Notes: a model not told the origin generated them from the sequence alone. 64,000 bases of DNA from Kitasatospora aureofaciens (GCA_000720845.1 JODU01000028.1:100964-164963), one strand, 5' to 3'; shown: positions 26,089 through 36,600, counted from the first letter of the stretch. A program made the numbers and translations.

Positions 26089-26544
26089 TCAGCCCGCGTC
26101 GGACGGCTCCAGGACGAAGACGGGGATCTCCCGGTCCGTCTTCTTCTGGTAGTCGGCGTACGGCGGGAACGCCGCGACCGCGCGCTCCCACCACTCGGCC
26201 TTCTCCGCGCCGGTGACCTCACGGGCCGTCATGTCCCGCTTCACCGGGCCGTCCTGGAGCTCCACCCGGGGATCGGCGGTCACGTTGAAGTACCAGACCG
26301 GGTGCTTGGGAGCCCCGCCGAGGGAGGCGACCGCGGCGTACCGGCCCTCGTGCTCGACGCGCATCAGCGGCGTCTTGCGCAGCTTGCCGCTCCGCGCGCC
26401 CCGGGTGGTCAGCAGGATCACGGGCAGACCGGTGTCCATCAGGGTCGTGCCTTCGGTGCCGCCCGAGCTCTCGTACAACTCGACCTGTTCGCGCACCCAC
26501 TGCGTCGGGCTGGGTTCGTATTCACCGTCAAGAGGCATGTGCAT
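26089..26544 (-). CDS. Deazaflavin (F420)-dependent nitroreductase-family protein
   Basis: A 151-residue split-barrel protein of the Ddn family. The fold is recognised by ILLTTRGARSGKLRKTPLM followed by YAAVASLGGAPKHPVWYFNV, the segment that contacts F420 in M. tuberculosis Ddn. It probably uses reduced F420 to reduce quinones or other acceptors. Two ATGs (26544 and 26538) are possible; neither has a strong ribosome binding site. It is divergent from the CYP105D gene across a 377-bp gap. Confidence 0.85.
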   Translation of the reverse strand: MHMPLDGEYEPSPTQWVREQVELYESSGGTEGTTLMDTGLPVILLTTRGARSGKLRKTPLMRVEHEGRYAAVASLGGAPKHPVWYFNVTADPRVELQDGPVKRDMTAREVTGAEKAEWWERAVAAFPPYADYQKKTDREIPVFVLEPSDAG

Positions 26545-26921
26545 CCGTCCGTGTCGTCGTGTCGTCGTGTCGTCAGGCCGGCCGGACCGATGGGCGCCCC
26601 CGACCGGCGCGTGACCATCCTTACCGCATCCTGCCCCTCGTACCCCAGGGCCGCGCGGGCAACCGGACGGAGCGGGTCCGGCGGCCGGTCGGCACACCGT
26701 GCCGCTCGGCCAGTCCGCGGGCACCGCCGGGGCCGCCGGAGGTCGCGAACGAGCCACGTGCGACGCGCACCCGACCGGCACGGTGGGGCCCGGCCGCCCC
26801 CGACCGGTGTTCCCCGGCCAGTCTGCTCCCGCCACCGATCTGGCCGAACTTGACGTCGCCTCATAGATGCCTGGGGCATCTAATGAAGATCACGACGCAC
26901 TCTTCGTCTGCGAGGTCTTCC
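26545..26921. other. Long intergenic region upstream of CYP105D gene
   Basis: No gene is supported here. The region holds the divergent promoters of the Ddn-like gene and the P450 gene. Its only clear structure is a perfect palindrome at 26864-26882, preceded by TTGACG at 26850-26855. Confidence 0.5.
26864..26882. promoter_or_regulatory. 19-bp perfect palindrome, candidate operator of the P450 gene
   Basis: TAGATGCC (26864-26871) and GGCATCTA (26875-26882) are perfect 8-bp arms around TGG. A TTGACG -35-like element lies 9 bp before it. It sits 40-58 bp before the P450 start and looks like a repressor site; no regulator gene is adjacent. Confidence 0.55.
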
Positions 26922-28196
26922 ATGACGGACACCGACACGACGACGAACACCGACACGACGACGAACACCGGCACCACGGCGAACCCGGACCCGGCGCGGG
27001 ACGAGGGCGCGGCGCCCGCCGTCGCCTTCCCGCAGGACCGGACCTGCCCCTACCAGCCGCCCGCCGGCTACGACCCGCTGCGCGCCGCCCGGCCGCTGAC
27101 CCGGATCACGCTCTTCGACGGCCGCCCGGCCTGGCTGGTGACCGGGCACACCGCCGCCCGCCGGCTGCTGGCCGACCAGCGGCTGTCGACGGACCGCACC
27201 CGCGACGGCTTCCCCGCCACCTCGGCGCGCCTGGCCGCCGTACGCGGGCGCAGGACCGCCCTGCTGGGAGTGGACGACCCCGAGCACCGCGCCCAGCGCA
27301 AGATGGTGCTCCCGGAGTTCACCCTCAAACGCGCCGCCGCGCTGCGCCCGCGCATCCGGCGGATCGTCGACGAACGACTCGACGCGATGATCGCCCAGGG
27401 CCCGCCCGCCGACCTGGTGACGGCCTTCGCGCTGCCGGTGCCGTCGATGGTGATCTGCGCATTGCTCGGGGTCCCCTACGCCGACCACGACTTCTTCGAG
27501 GAACAGTCCCGCCGGCTGCTGCGCGGCCCCCTGCCCGCCGACACGGCGGACGCCCGTGACCGACTGGAGGCGTACCTGGGGGAGTTGGTCGACCGCAAGC
27601 GGCGGGCACCCGGCGACGGCCTGCTGGACGACCTGGTCCGGCGGCAGTCGTCCGACGGCGCGATCGACCGCGAGCAGCTGATCGCCTTCGCGGTGATCCT
27701 GCTGGTGGCCGGCCACGAGACCACCGCCAACATGATCTCGCTGGGCACCTACGCCCTCCTGACCAACCCCGGCCGGCTGGCCGAACTGCGCGCGGACCCC
27801 GCGCTGCTGCCCGACGCCGTGGAGGAGCTGCTGCGCGTCCTGTCGATCGCCGACGGGCTGCTGCGGATGGCCACCGAGGACATCGACGTCGACGGGCAGA
27901 CCATCCGGGCCGGTGACGGGGTCGTCTTCTCGACCTCCGTCATCAACCGCGACGAGAGTGTCTACCCCGACCCGGACGCCCTCGACTGGCACCGCCCGGC
28001 CCGCCACCACGTCGCCTTCGGCTTCGGCATCCACCAGTGCCTCGGCCAGAACCTGGCCCGCGCCGAACTGGAGATCGCCCTGCACACCCTCTTCGACCGG
28101 CTGCCCGCGCTGCGCCTGGCCGCACCGGCCGACGAGATCCCCTTCAAACCCGGCGACACGATCCAGGGCATGCTGGAACTCCCCGTGGCCTGGTAG
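26922..28196 (+). CDS. cyp105D5: Cytochrome P450, CYP105D type
   Basis: A 424-residue class I P450. Motifs are the I-helix AGHETTAN, the ExxR in VEELLRVLS with its Arg, and the haem loop FGFGIHQCLGQNLAR. The first ~22 residues are a Thr/Asp/Asn repeat (TDTTTNTDTTTNTGTT) encoded by tandem near-copies of an 18-bp unit. CYP105D enzymes oxidise xenobiotics, fatty acids or isoprenoids and take electrons from a small ferredoxin, here encoded 12 bp downstream. ATG 26922 has GAGG upstream; ATG 26883 is an alternative start. The subfamily name is from memory of the S. coelicolor pair. Confidence 0.9.
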   Translation: MTDTDTTTNTDTTTNTGTTANPDPARDEGAAPAVAFPQDRTCPYQPPAGYDPLRAARPLTRITLFDGRPAWLVTGHTAARRLLADQRLSTDRTRDGFPATSARLAAVRGRRTALLGVDDPEHRAQRKMVLPEFTLKRAAALRPRIRRIVDERLDAMIAQGPPADLVTAFALPVPSMVICALLGVPYADHDFFEEQSRRLLRGPLPADTADARDRLEAYLGELVDRKRRAPGDGLLDDLVRRQSSDGAIDREQLIAFAVILLVAGHETTANMISLGTYALLTNPGRLAELRADPALLPDAVEELLRVLSIADGLLRMATEDIDVDGQTIRAGDGVVFSTSVINRDESVYPDPDALDWHRPARHHVAFGFGIHQCLGQNLARAELEIALHTLFDRLPALRLAAPADEIPFKPGDTIQGMLELPVAW

Positions 28197-28208
28197 GAGG
28201 CTCCGGAC

Positions 28209-28442
28209 ATGCGTATCGCCATCGACAAGGACACCTGCATCGGCGCGGGACAGTGCGCCCTGACCGCCCCTGACGTCTTCACCCAGGACGACGACGGCTA
28301 CAGCACGCTGCGGCCCGGACGGGAGGACGGCGGCGGCAGCGCGCTGGTACGGGAGGCGGCCCGCGCCTGCCCCGTGGGCGCGATCGGCGTCGAGACCGCC
28401 GAGGACGCCGAGGACGCCGGGACCCTTCCGGGCGCCCGCTGA
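28209..28442 (+). CDS. [3Fe-4S] ferredoxin, partner of the P450
   Basis: A 77-residue ferredoxin with cysteines in CIGAGQC and ACPVGAI. The second cysteine position of the CxxCxxC motif is Ala, as in 3Fe-4S ferredoxins of the SoyB/P450-associated type. AGGAGG precedes the ATG, and the gene starts 12 bp after the P450 stop, so the two form an operon. It shuttles electrons from a ferredoxin reductase, not encoded here, to the P450. Confidence 0.93.
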   Translation: MRIAIDKDTCIGAGQCALTAPDVFTQDDDGYSTLRPGREDGGGSALVREAARACPVGAIGVETAEDAEDAGTLPGAR

Positions 28443-28542
28443 CATCGGCGCGTCCCCCTTTTGTCGCCGTCCGGTTCCCGTACGAGTCCACGGGCGGGAC
28501 CGGCGCAACCTCAACCCGGGGCCCGCCCAGTAGGGTTCCTGG

Positions 28543-29097
28543 GTGAGCGAACAGGCTGGAAGCGGGAGCGACCGGGCCGCGAGGCCCTTCCTCTACGTCG
28601 TCGTCTGCGCCGCGGGCGTGGCCGAGGGCGTCGGTGGGTTGATCGACGCGGCGCGGGGGCGCGGCTGGGAGGTCGGGGTCATCGCGACGCCGGTCGCCAT
28701 GGGCGGCTTCTTCGACGCGGCCGCCGTCGAGGCGCTTACCGGCCGCCCGGTCCGCTCGGCCTGGCGCACGCCGGGCGAGCCGCGGCCCTTCCCGGCGCCC
28801 GACGCCGTCGTGGTCGCGCCGGCCACCTTCAACACGGTCAACAAGTGGGCCGCGGGCCTGGCCGACACCCTCGCCGTGGCCACCCTGTGCGAGGCGTGCG
28901 GCCTCGGTGTCCCCGTCGCCGTCCTGCCGTGCGTGGCCGACGCACTGGCCTCCCACCCCGCGTACCGGGAGAGCCTGGCCCGGCTGCGCGGCATGGGCGT
29001 GCGCTTCGGCGACCCGTACACCGGGGACCCGGGGGAGGACGGCGGGCGCCCGGAGTTCGGCTGGCAACGAGCCCTGGACCTGCTCGAACGGCACTGA
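28543..29097 (+). CDS. Flavoprotein of the HFCD family
   Basis: A 184-residue protein of the homo-oligomeric flavin-containing Cys decarboxylase fold (EpiD, Dfp, UbiX relatives). Typical features are VVVCAAGVAEGVGGLIDAAR at the start, the phosphate and flavin region DAVVVAPATFNTVNKWAAG, and a C-terminal PCVADAL segment. It may decarboxylate a peptidyl or pantothenoyl cysteine, but many standalone members are uncharacterised. TAGGGT (28531-28536) is 6 nt before the GTG, so it is probably leaderless. Confidence 0.82.
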   Translation: MSEQAGSGSDRAARPFLYVVVCAAGVAEGVGGLIDAARGRGWEVGVIATPVAMGGFFDAAAVEALTGRPVRSAWRTPGEPRPFPAPDAVVVAPATFNTVNKWAAGLADTLAVATLCEACGLGVPVAVLPCVADALASHPAYRESLARLRGMGVRFGDPYTGDPGEDGGRPEFGWQRALDLLERH

Positions 29098-29175
29098 CCC
29101 GGACCAGGTTCCAGCCCGCACGACGACGTACGCTCGCCCTGGTAGCGGTGATCGACGAAGACAGGAGCGGCAACG

Positions 29176-30144
29176 ATGCAGTACGTGAAGCTCGGTTCGA
29201 CGGGCCTGGACGTGTCGCGGATCTGCCTGGGGTGCATGACCTACGGCGTTCCCGACCGCGGCACGCACGAGTGGACCCTCGACGAGGAGGCCTCGCGCCC
29301 GCTGATCCGGCAGGCGCTGGAGGCCGGCATCACCTTCTTCGACACGGCCAACGTCTACTCCGACGGCACCAGCGAGGAGATCGTCGGCAAGGCGCTGGCC
29401 GACTTCGCCCGCCGCGACGACATCGTGCTCGCGACCAAGGTGAACGGCCGGATGCGGCCCGGCCCGAACGGCGCCGGACTGTCCCGCAAGGCGATCATGA
29501 CCGAGATCGACCACAGCCTGCGCCGCCTGGGCACCGACTACGTCGACCTCTACCAGATCCACCGCTTCGACCCGCACACCCCGGTCGAGGAGACGATGGA
29601 GGCCCTGCACGACCTCGTGAAGGCGGGCAAGGTCCGCTACATCGGGGCCAGTTCGATGTACGCATGGCAGTTCTCCAAGATGCAGTACACCGCCGAGCGG
29701 CACGGCTGGACGAAGTTCGTGTCCATGCAGAACCACTACAACCTCGTCTACCGCGAGGAGGAGCGCGAGATGCTGCCGCTCTGCGCGGACCAGGGCGTCG
29801 GCGTGCTGCCCTGGAGCCCGCTCGCCCGCGGCCGCCTCACCCGCGACTGGGACACCGCCACCGAGCGCAGCACCACCGACACCTTCGGCAGCACCCTCTA
29901 CCAGGAGGGCGACCGCGCCGTGGTCGAGGCCGTCACCCGCATCGCCGGCGAGCGCGGTGTTCCGCGCGCCCAGGTGGCCCTGGCGTGGCTGCTGCACCGG
30001 GACACGGTCACCGCGCCCATCGTCGGTGCCTCCCGGCCGGGCCACCTGGAGGACGCCGTGGCGGCGGTCGAACTGACGCTCACCGAGAAGGAGACCGAGG
30101 AACTGGAGCGGCCCTACGCGCCGCACCCGATCGCCGGTCACTGA
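29176..30144 (+). CDS. Aldo/keto reductase
   Basis: A 322-residue NADPH-dependent reductase with an (alpha/beta)8 barrel. The catalytic tetrad is visible in FFDTANVYSDG (Asp, Tyr), VLATKV (Lys) and YQIHRFDP (His). The cofactor region near the C-terminus is IVGASRPGHLEDAV. The sequence is closest to the AKR11/YajO-type enzymes that reduce aldehydes. AGGAG 8 nt before the ATG supports the start. It is convergent with the DUF4232 gene. Confidence 0.9.
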   Translation: MQYVKLGSTGLDVSRICLGCMTYGVPDRGTHEWTLDEEASRPLIRQALEAGITFFDTANVYSDGTSEEIVGKALADFARRDDIVLATKVNGRMRPGPNGAGLSRKAIMTEIDHSLRRLGTDYVDLYQIHRFDPHTPVEETMEALHDLVKAGKVRYIGASSMYAWQFSKMQYTAERHGWTKFVSMQNHYNLVYREEEREMLPLCADQGVGVLPWSPLARGRLTRDWDTATERSTTDTFGSTLYQEGDRAVVEAVTRIAGERGVPRAQVALAWLLHRDTVTAPIVGASRPGHLEDAVAAVELTLTEKETEELERPYAPHPIAGH

Positions 30145-30160
30145 CCAGGGGACCGGCGTC

Positions 30161-30826
30161 TCAGGGGCCGGTGCCCGCGTCCAGGGCGGTGACGGACACC
30201 GACGAGGCGTTGCCGCCGACCGGGACCTCGCCGGCCGTCCACTTCACCTTGAGGGGCTCCCGCTCGTCCGGCGGGGTGACGAGCAGCGCCGCTGGGGTGG
30301 CCGTGCGGGCCCCGCTGATCTGCGGACTGGAGAACGACAGCCCGGCCCACGCGCTCTTGCCCGGCGTCAGTGTGACCGTGTCGGGGGAGCCCGGCGCCCG
30401 CTCGGGGTCCGGGCCCAGCTGCTTGCCGGACGCGTCCACGAAGGCGGCGCCCGGATAGCCGTACACCGTGCAGGTGCGGTCGGAGGTGTTGGTCAGGACG
30501 ACGGGGAAGTTGCGCTGACCGGCCCCCGGGTCCACGCGGCCGACGGCGGCCCGCAGCTCCGAGGTGTGGCAGCGGGCGTCGGTGCGGGCCGAGGCGGAGG
30601 CCGAGCCCGCGGTGTCGGTGGGCTTGGCACCGAGCGACGGCGCGGTGTCGCCGGGCGTCGCGGTACCGCTGCCCGGGTCCGCGCCGACCGTGCGGACGGC
30701 CTCGCTCGGCTGCGGGGTGCCGCTCGACGTGGCGCTCTCGTCGCCGCAGGCGGTCAGCAGACCGAGCAGCGCCACCCCGCTCGCGAGCAGGGCCGTCCGG
30801 CGCAGTGGCTGGGGCGTGTTCGCCAT
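30161..30826 (-). CDS. DUF4232 lipoprotein
   Basis: A 221-residue surface lipoprotein. A short basic N-terminus and hydrophobic segment end in the lipobox LTAC. About 70 residues of Thr/Ser/Pro/Gly-rich linker follow. The C-terminal ~130 residues form the DUF4232 beta-sandwich, with cysteines in DARCHTSEL and DRTCTVYGYPG that probably make a disulfide. The function of the family is unknown. GGAG precedes the ATG. Confidence 0.85.
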   Translation of the reverse strand: MANTPQPLRRTALLASGVALLGLLTACGDESATSSGTPQPSEAVRTVGADPGSGTATPGDTAPSLGAKPTDTAGSASASARTDARCHTSELRAAVGRVDPGAGQRNFPVVLTNTSDRTCTVYGYPGAAFVDASGKQLGPDPERAPGSPDTVTLTPGKSAWAGLSFSSPQISGARTATPAALLVTPPDEREPLKVKWTAGEVPVGGNASSVSVTALDAGTGP

Positions 30827-30971
30827 CGCTTCTCCACACTCCCGTCAGGCTCTCGCGCACGGTCCCGGCGCAGCCGGCGCCCGTACGCCCGTACTGCCGA
30901 GTGTCCCGCCGCGCGGTCCGGGAAACGAGGGGGCGCACTCCGCATCGAGGGGGCTCACCGTCGAGCGGGGC

Positions 30972-33353
30972 TCACTCCTCGTCGTCGAGCAGTCCCAGCT
31001 CCGCCCAGATGGTCTTGCCCTCGGCCGTGTGCCGGCTGCCCCAGCGCTGGGTGAGCTGAGCCACCAGGAGCAGACCGCGCCCGCCCTCGTCCCAGGTCCT
31101 GGCCCGGCGCAGATGCGGCGCGGTGTGGCTGGTGTCGGAGACCTCGCAGATCAGGGTGGCCGTGTCGTGGATCAGCCGGAGCCGGATCGGCGGGGAACCG
31201 TACCGGATGGCGTTGGTGACCAGCTCGCTCACGACCAGCTCGGCGGTGAAGGTGGCCTCCAGCAGGTCCCAGTCGGAAAGCTGTTCGAGGACTTGCTTGC
31301 GAACCGGGGCGACCAGGGCCGGGTCGGCCGGGATGTCCCAGGTGGCGACCTGACCGGCGGGCAGTCCCCGGGTCCGGGCCAGCAGCAGGGCCACGTCGTC
31401 GGCCGAACTGCCCGACGGCAGGAGGCGGTGCAGCACCCGGTCGCAGGCGGCGTCCAGGGAGTCGGCGGGGGCGGCCAGCGCCTCGCGCAGCAGCGCCTGG
31501 CCGGCGTCGGTGTCCCGGTCCCGGCTCTCGACGAGACCGTCGGTGTACAGCGCCAGCACGCTGCCCTCGCGCAGCTCGAGCTCGGCCGACTCGAACGGCA
31601 GCCCGCCCACGCCCAGCGGCGGCCCGGAGGGCAGCTCGACCTGCTCGGGCGGACCGTCCGGCGGGACCAGGACGGGCGCCGGGTGTCCGGCCCGGGCCAT
31701 GGAGCAGCGCCGGGACACCGGGTCGTACACCACGTACAGGCACGTCGCGCCCACCTCGCCCGCCCGGTCGTCGCCGGACTCCTCGGACAGCCGCACCACC
31801 AGGTCGTCGAGGTGGGTGAGCAACTCCTCGGGCGTCAGGTCGATGTCGGCGAGGGTGCGCACGGCGGTCCGCAGCCGTCCCATGGTGGCCGAGGCGGGGA
31901 TGCCGTGGCCGACCACGTCCCCGACGACCATGGCCACCCGCATCCCGGACAGCGGGATGACGTCGAACCAGTCGCCGCCGACGCCCGAGCGGGCCGCGGG
32001 GAGGTAGCGGGACGCCGCCTGCACCGCGGCGGTTGGCGGCAGCCACCGGGGCAGCAGGCTGCGCTGCAGGGTCAGCGTGGCCTCGCGCTCGCGCGAGTAG
32101 CGGCGGGCGTTGTCGATGCAGACCGCGGCGCGGGCGCTGACCTCCTCGGCCAGCAGCACGTCGTCGTGGGTGAAGGGGTCGGGGCGCCGGAACCGGGTGA
32201 AGACCGCGACGCCGAGGGTGGTGCCGCGGGCCTGGAGCGGCACCGACATCGTGGAGTGGATGCCGTACTCCCGCACCCGTCGCAGGCGGGCGGGGTCCCA
32301 CTGGAGCCAGCGTTCGAGGTCGCCGTAGGCCACCGAGGCCACGATGGCCTGGCCCGAGAGCAGACACTCGGCCTGGGGCGAGCCGGCCGGATAGACGTCC
32401 AGCTGCCCGGTCTCGGCCACCGACTGCGGGCAGTCGGCGGAGACCGAGCGGTGCGCGGTGCGGCGCAGGCCGACCGGCGGTTCGACCACGGTGGCGGGCT
32501 CGCCGCCGTGCTCGCGCGGGTCCAGCAGGTCGACGCTGACGAAGTCGGCGAGCGGAGGGACGCACACGTCCGCCAGCTCCTGCGCCGTACGGGTGACGTC
32601 GAGGGTGGTGCCGATGCGCACGCTGGCCTCGTTGACCAGTTGCAGCCGCTCGCGGGCGCGGTGCTGCTCCGTGAAGTCGTGGGCGCTGACGCACACGCCG
32701 AGTACCTGGCCGCCGGCGTCGGTCAGCGGTGCGATACGGGCGTTCCACGCGTGGGCGCGGCTCTGGCCCACGGCCTTGAGACTGGCCTGCATGTCGTGCC
32801 GGCGACCGGAGGCCAGCACGCGCCGCATCTGCCGCTCCAGTTCCGCGTTCTGCGGCCGGTCGCCGAAGTCGGTGGCCCGCAGTCCGCGCACACGGTCCGG
32901 CGGGAGCCCCAGCAGCCGCGCCATGGCGTCGTTGACCCCGCGCAGCAGGAGCCGGTCGTCGAAGATCATCATGGCGCAGGGCGACTGGGTGAGGGCCGCT
33001 CTGACCAGTGGGTCGTCCTCCGGCTCGGGACCGGATCGCAAGGGGGTGACGGCGAGCCACGTGGGTGGGGCGCCGTCCGCCGCCGGTCTGCGGTGCGCGA
33101 GCACCCAGACCGACACGGTGTGCCCGTCGCGGTGGCGCAGGTCCAGGGTGCCGCTCCACCGGTCGTCGTCGTGTCCGGGAGGTGTGCCGTCGCGGTCGTC
33201 CGCGAGCAGGTCGGCGGCGGGGCGGCCGACGACTTCGGCGGCCGGGTGGCCGAGCAGCAGGCGGGCGCCCTCGTTCCACTCCCGCAAGGTGCCGGAGCCG
33301 TCGACGACGGCGCGGGCCGTGGCGGCATCGTCGAACGGGTTGACCGGACTCAT
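30972..33353 (-). CDS. PAS-PAS-GAF-SpoIIE phosphatase with HATPase domain
   Basis: A 793-residue cytosolic sensor/regulator. Two PAS domains lie at about residues 5-120 and 125-245, and a GAF domain at about 260-420. A PP2C/SpoIIE serine phosphatase domain lies at about 430-650, with metal-binding motifs GVGGDWFDVI, GDVVGHG and LYTDGLVE. A C-terminal histidine-kinase-type ATPase domain at about 670-790 carries ELVTNAIRYG and GGRGLLLVAQL, as in anti-sigma kinases of the RsbW type. It could both phosphorylate and dephosphorylate STAS-type antagonists. ATG 33353 is supported by GGAG upstream. Confidence 0.9.
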   Translation of the reverse strand: MSPVNPFDDAATARAVVDGSGTLREWNEGARLLLGHPAAEVVGRPAADLLADDRDGTPPGHDDDRWSGTLDLRHRDGHTVSVWVLAHRRPAADGAPPTWLAVTPLRSGPEPEDDPLVRAALTQSPCAMMIFDDRLLLRGVNDAMARLLGLPPDRVRGLRATDFGDRPQNAELERQMRRVLASGRRHDMQASLKAVGQSRAHAWNARIAPLTDAGGQVLGVCVSAHDFTEQHRARERLQLVNEASVRIGTTLDVTRTAQELADVCVPPLADFVSVDLLDPREHGGEPATVVEPPVGLRRTAHRSVSADCPQSVAETGQLDVYPAGSPQAECLLSGQAIVASVAYGDLERWLQWDPARLRRVREYGIHSTMSVPLQARGTTLGVAVFTRFRRPDPFTHDDVLLAEEVSARAAVCIDNARRYSREREATLTLQRSLLPRWLPPTAAVQAASRYLPAARSGVGGDWFDVIPLSGMRVAMVVGDVVGHGIPASATMGRLRTAVRTLADIDLTPEELLTHLDDLVVRLSEESGDDRAGEVGATCLYVVYDPVSRRCSMARAGHPAPVLVPPDGPPEQVELPSGPPLGVGGLPFESAELELREGSVLALYTDGLVESRDRDTDAGQALLREALAAPADSLDAACDRVLHRLLPSGSSADDVALLLARTRGLPAGQVATWDIPADPALVAPVRKQVLEQLSDWDLLEATFTAELVVSELVTNAIRYGSPPIRLRLIHDTATLICEVSDTSHTAPHLRRARTWDEGGRGLLLVAQLTQRWGSRHTAEGKTIWAELGLLDDEE

Positions 33354-33585
33354 CGTCGCCACTCCATTGCGCACACTCACAGTGATCAGCGCGTCACCTT
33401 CTTCCCAGCCTAGTGGGTTCGGGCCTCGGGCGGACCCGAACCCACCGGGCACACGGGGACCGGCCGCCGCGCAGGTCACCGCGCGGGCCGGTCGGGGCGG
33501 GACAGAAAGTGCTTTCCGTGGCCTTGACGGGCGCGTATGGCTCGACGTCAGAATCTGTTTGTTCGCGATCGCTTGTGAGTACTTC

Positions 33586-33619
33586 TGAGTTCTGATGAGC
33601 CTCGATGAGTTCTGATGAG
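33586..33619 (+). repeat. 14-bp direct repeat at the GH2 promoter
   Basis: TGAGTTCTGATGAG occurs at 33586-33599 and again at 33606-33619, start to start 20 bp, about two helical turns. The second copy abuts the ribosome binding site of the GH2 gene. This could be a regulator-binding direct repeat. Confidence 0.45.
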
Positions 33620-33630
33620 GGAGATCCGCC

Positions 33631-36600
33631 ATGACGGTCACGCGCAGATCGGTTCTGATCGCCTCCGCCGCCACACCCGCCGCCGGGATGGCGCTCGCCG
33701 CCCCGTCGGCGTGGGCCGCGGACGCGACCGGCGGCGCCGCGGGCCGCAGCACCGTCGCCCTGCGCGACGGCTGGCGCTTCCGGCTGGTCGACCTCGACGG
33801 CGCGGCCGAGGACACCACGGACGCCGCCGACCCCGCCCACGACGACTCGGCGTGGCGCGAGGTCGCCGTACCGCACGACTGGAGCATCGAGCAGACACCC
33901 ACCACCGAGCACGGCACCACCAGCGGCACCGGCTTCCTGCCGGGCGGCCTGGGCTGGTACCGCCTCGCCTTCACGCTGTCGCCCGCCCTCGCCGGGAAGC
34001 GGATCTCGGTCGAGTTCGACGGCGTCTACATGGACTCCGTCGTCCACTGCAACGGCCGTAAGGCCGGCCACCACCCCTACGGCTACACCGGCTTCGCCCT
34101 CGACCTCACCGACCTGGTGCACACCGACGGCCGCACCGAGAACGTCCTCGCGGTGCGGGTGCGCAACCAACTGCCGAGCAGCCGCTGGTACTCGGGCAGC
34201 GGCATCTACCGAGAGGCCCGCCTGGTCGTCACCGAGCCGGTGCACGTACCGCGCTGGGGCACGTACGTCACCACACCGCGGGTGGGCGAGGACAGCGCCG
34301 TCGTCCGGGTGGAGACGTCGGTGGTGAACGCCTCGGGGACCGCGCGCGAGGTCGAGGTCCGCTCGGTGGTGAAGGACGCGGACGGACGTACCGTGGCCCG
34401 CACCGCCTCCACGGTGGACGTCACGGACGCGGCGTCCGAGACCCATGAACTCACCGTCGCCCGCCCGCGGCTCTGGGACTTCGCGAGCCCGCACCGCTAC
34501 ACCCTGCACACCGAACTGCGCGTCGGCGGCCGGACCGTCGACACGTACCGCACTCCCTTCGGCATCCGCACCTTCCGCGTCGACCCCGACGAGGGCTTCC
34601 ACCTCAACGGCAGGTACGCCAAGATCAAGGGCGTCGACCTGCACCACGACCTCGGCGCGCTCGGCGCCGCCGTCAGCGTCGACGCGATCCGCCGCCAGAT
34701 GACGATCATGAAGTCGATGGGTGTCAACGCCTTCCGCACCTCGCACAACCCGCCCTCGCCCGAGATGATCGAGGTCTGCGAGGAGATGGGCATCATCATG
34801 CTGGTGGAGGCCTTCGACTGCTGGCGCACCGGCAAGAACCGCTACGACTACGGACGGTTCTTCGACGAGTGGTGCGAGAAGGACGCCACCGAGATGGTGC
34901 TCGCCGCCCGCAACTCGCCCGCCGTCGTCATGTGGTCCATCGGCAACGAGGTCCCCGACTCCACCGCCACCGCCGGACTCGCCATGGCCGACCGGATCAT
35001 CGACGCCATCCGCGCCGCCGACGACACCCGCCCCCTGGTCATCGGCTCCGACAAGTACCGCCGGCTGCCCGCAAAGGGCTCCGCGGCCGACCTCATGCTG
35101 GCCAAGCTGGACGGACTCGGCCTCAACTACAACACCGCCAAGTCGGTGGACGACCTGCACGCGGCCTACCCGCACCTGTTCCTGTTCGAGTCCGAGTCGT
35201 CCTCCGAGACCTCCACGCGCGGCACCTACCAGGAGCCCGAGCACCTGAACACCGGCGAGAACCACACCCCGGGCGGGCGGGCCACCTCCTCCTACGACAA
35301 CAACCTCGCCTCCTGGACGATGAGCGGCGAGTACGGCCACAAGAAGGACCGGGACCGCAGGTGGTTCGCCGGGCAGTTCCTGTGGTCCGGCATCGACTAC
35401 ATCGGGGAGCCCACGCCGTACGACGTCTTCCCGGTGAAGGCGTCCTTCTTCGGCGCGGTCGACACGGCCGGGTTCCCGAAGGACATGTACCACCTGTTCC
35501 GCAGCCAGTGGACGGACGAGCCGATGGTCCACCTGCTGCCGACGACGTGGAACCACCGCGAGGGCGACACCGTCGAGGTCTGGGCGTACACCAATGTCGA
35601 CACCGTCGAGCTGTACCTGAACGGGAATTCGCTCGGCACCCGCCGCTTCGACACCAAGAAGACCGTCGACGGCCGGACCTACCTGGAGACCACCGAGGCC
35701 ACCGGCGACGACAAGACCTTCACCGACGGCCCCCACCCCGGCAGCTACACCAGCCCGAACGGCAGCGCGGGCAAGCTGCACCTGACCTGGCGGGTGCCCT
35801 TCGAGGCGGGCGAGCTGAAGGCCGTCGCCCGGCGCGGCGGCAGGGCGGTCGCCACCGACGTCCTACGCACCGCCGGGGCGCCGCACGCCCTGCGCCTCAC
35901 CCCGGACCGCGAGAGCGTCGACGCCGACGGCCGCTCCCTGGTCTTCGTCACCGCCGAGGTGGTCGACCGGCACGGGGTGGTGGTGCCGGGCGCCGAGCAC
36001 CTGATCTCCTTCGACGTCGCGGGCGGCTCGCTGGCCGGGCTCGACAACGGCCGCCAGGAGAGTGCCGAGCGCTACCAGGCGAGCACCCGCACCGCCTTCC
36101 ACGGCAAGGCGCTGGCGATCGTCCGGTCCGCCACCCGCCCGGGCGCCGTCCGCGTGACCGCCCGCGCGGACGGACTGCGCACCGGCACGGCGACGGTCCG
36201 CGCCCGGCGGGCCGCGGACCGGGCGACCACACCGGCCCCGGAGTTCCGCCCCGAGCACCCCGCTCCCGTGGACCACCCGCACGCGGACGCGAGCTACTCC
36301 GGCCGACCCGACACCCTGCCCGCCGCCGTGCTCGACGGCGACCCGGCCACCGGCTGGTCCAACGGCTTCCACAAGGCGGCCACGGCCCTGCTGCCCGCCT
36401 TCGACGGGGCCCGCGCCGAGGACTGGATCTCGGTCGACCACGGGCGCACGCGCGCCTACGACCGGGTCGAGGTCTCCTTCACCGTGGACGACGGGCACAG
36501 CCTGCCCGCGACCGTCGAGGTGGACGTCTGGGACGGCCGGGCCTGGCGTGCGGCGAAGGAGGTGCGGACCGACTGGGCCACCGCCTCCGACACGCCCACG

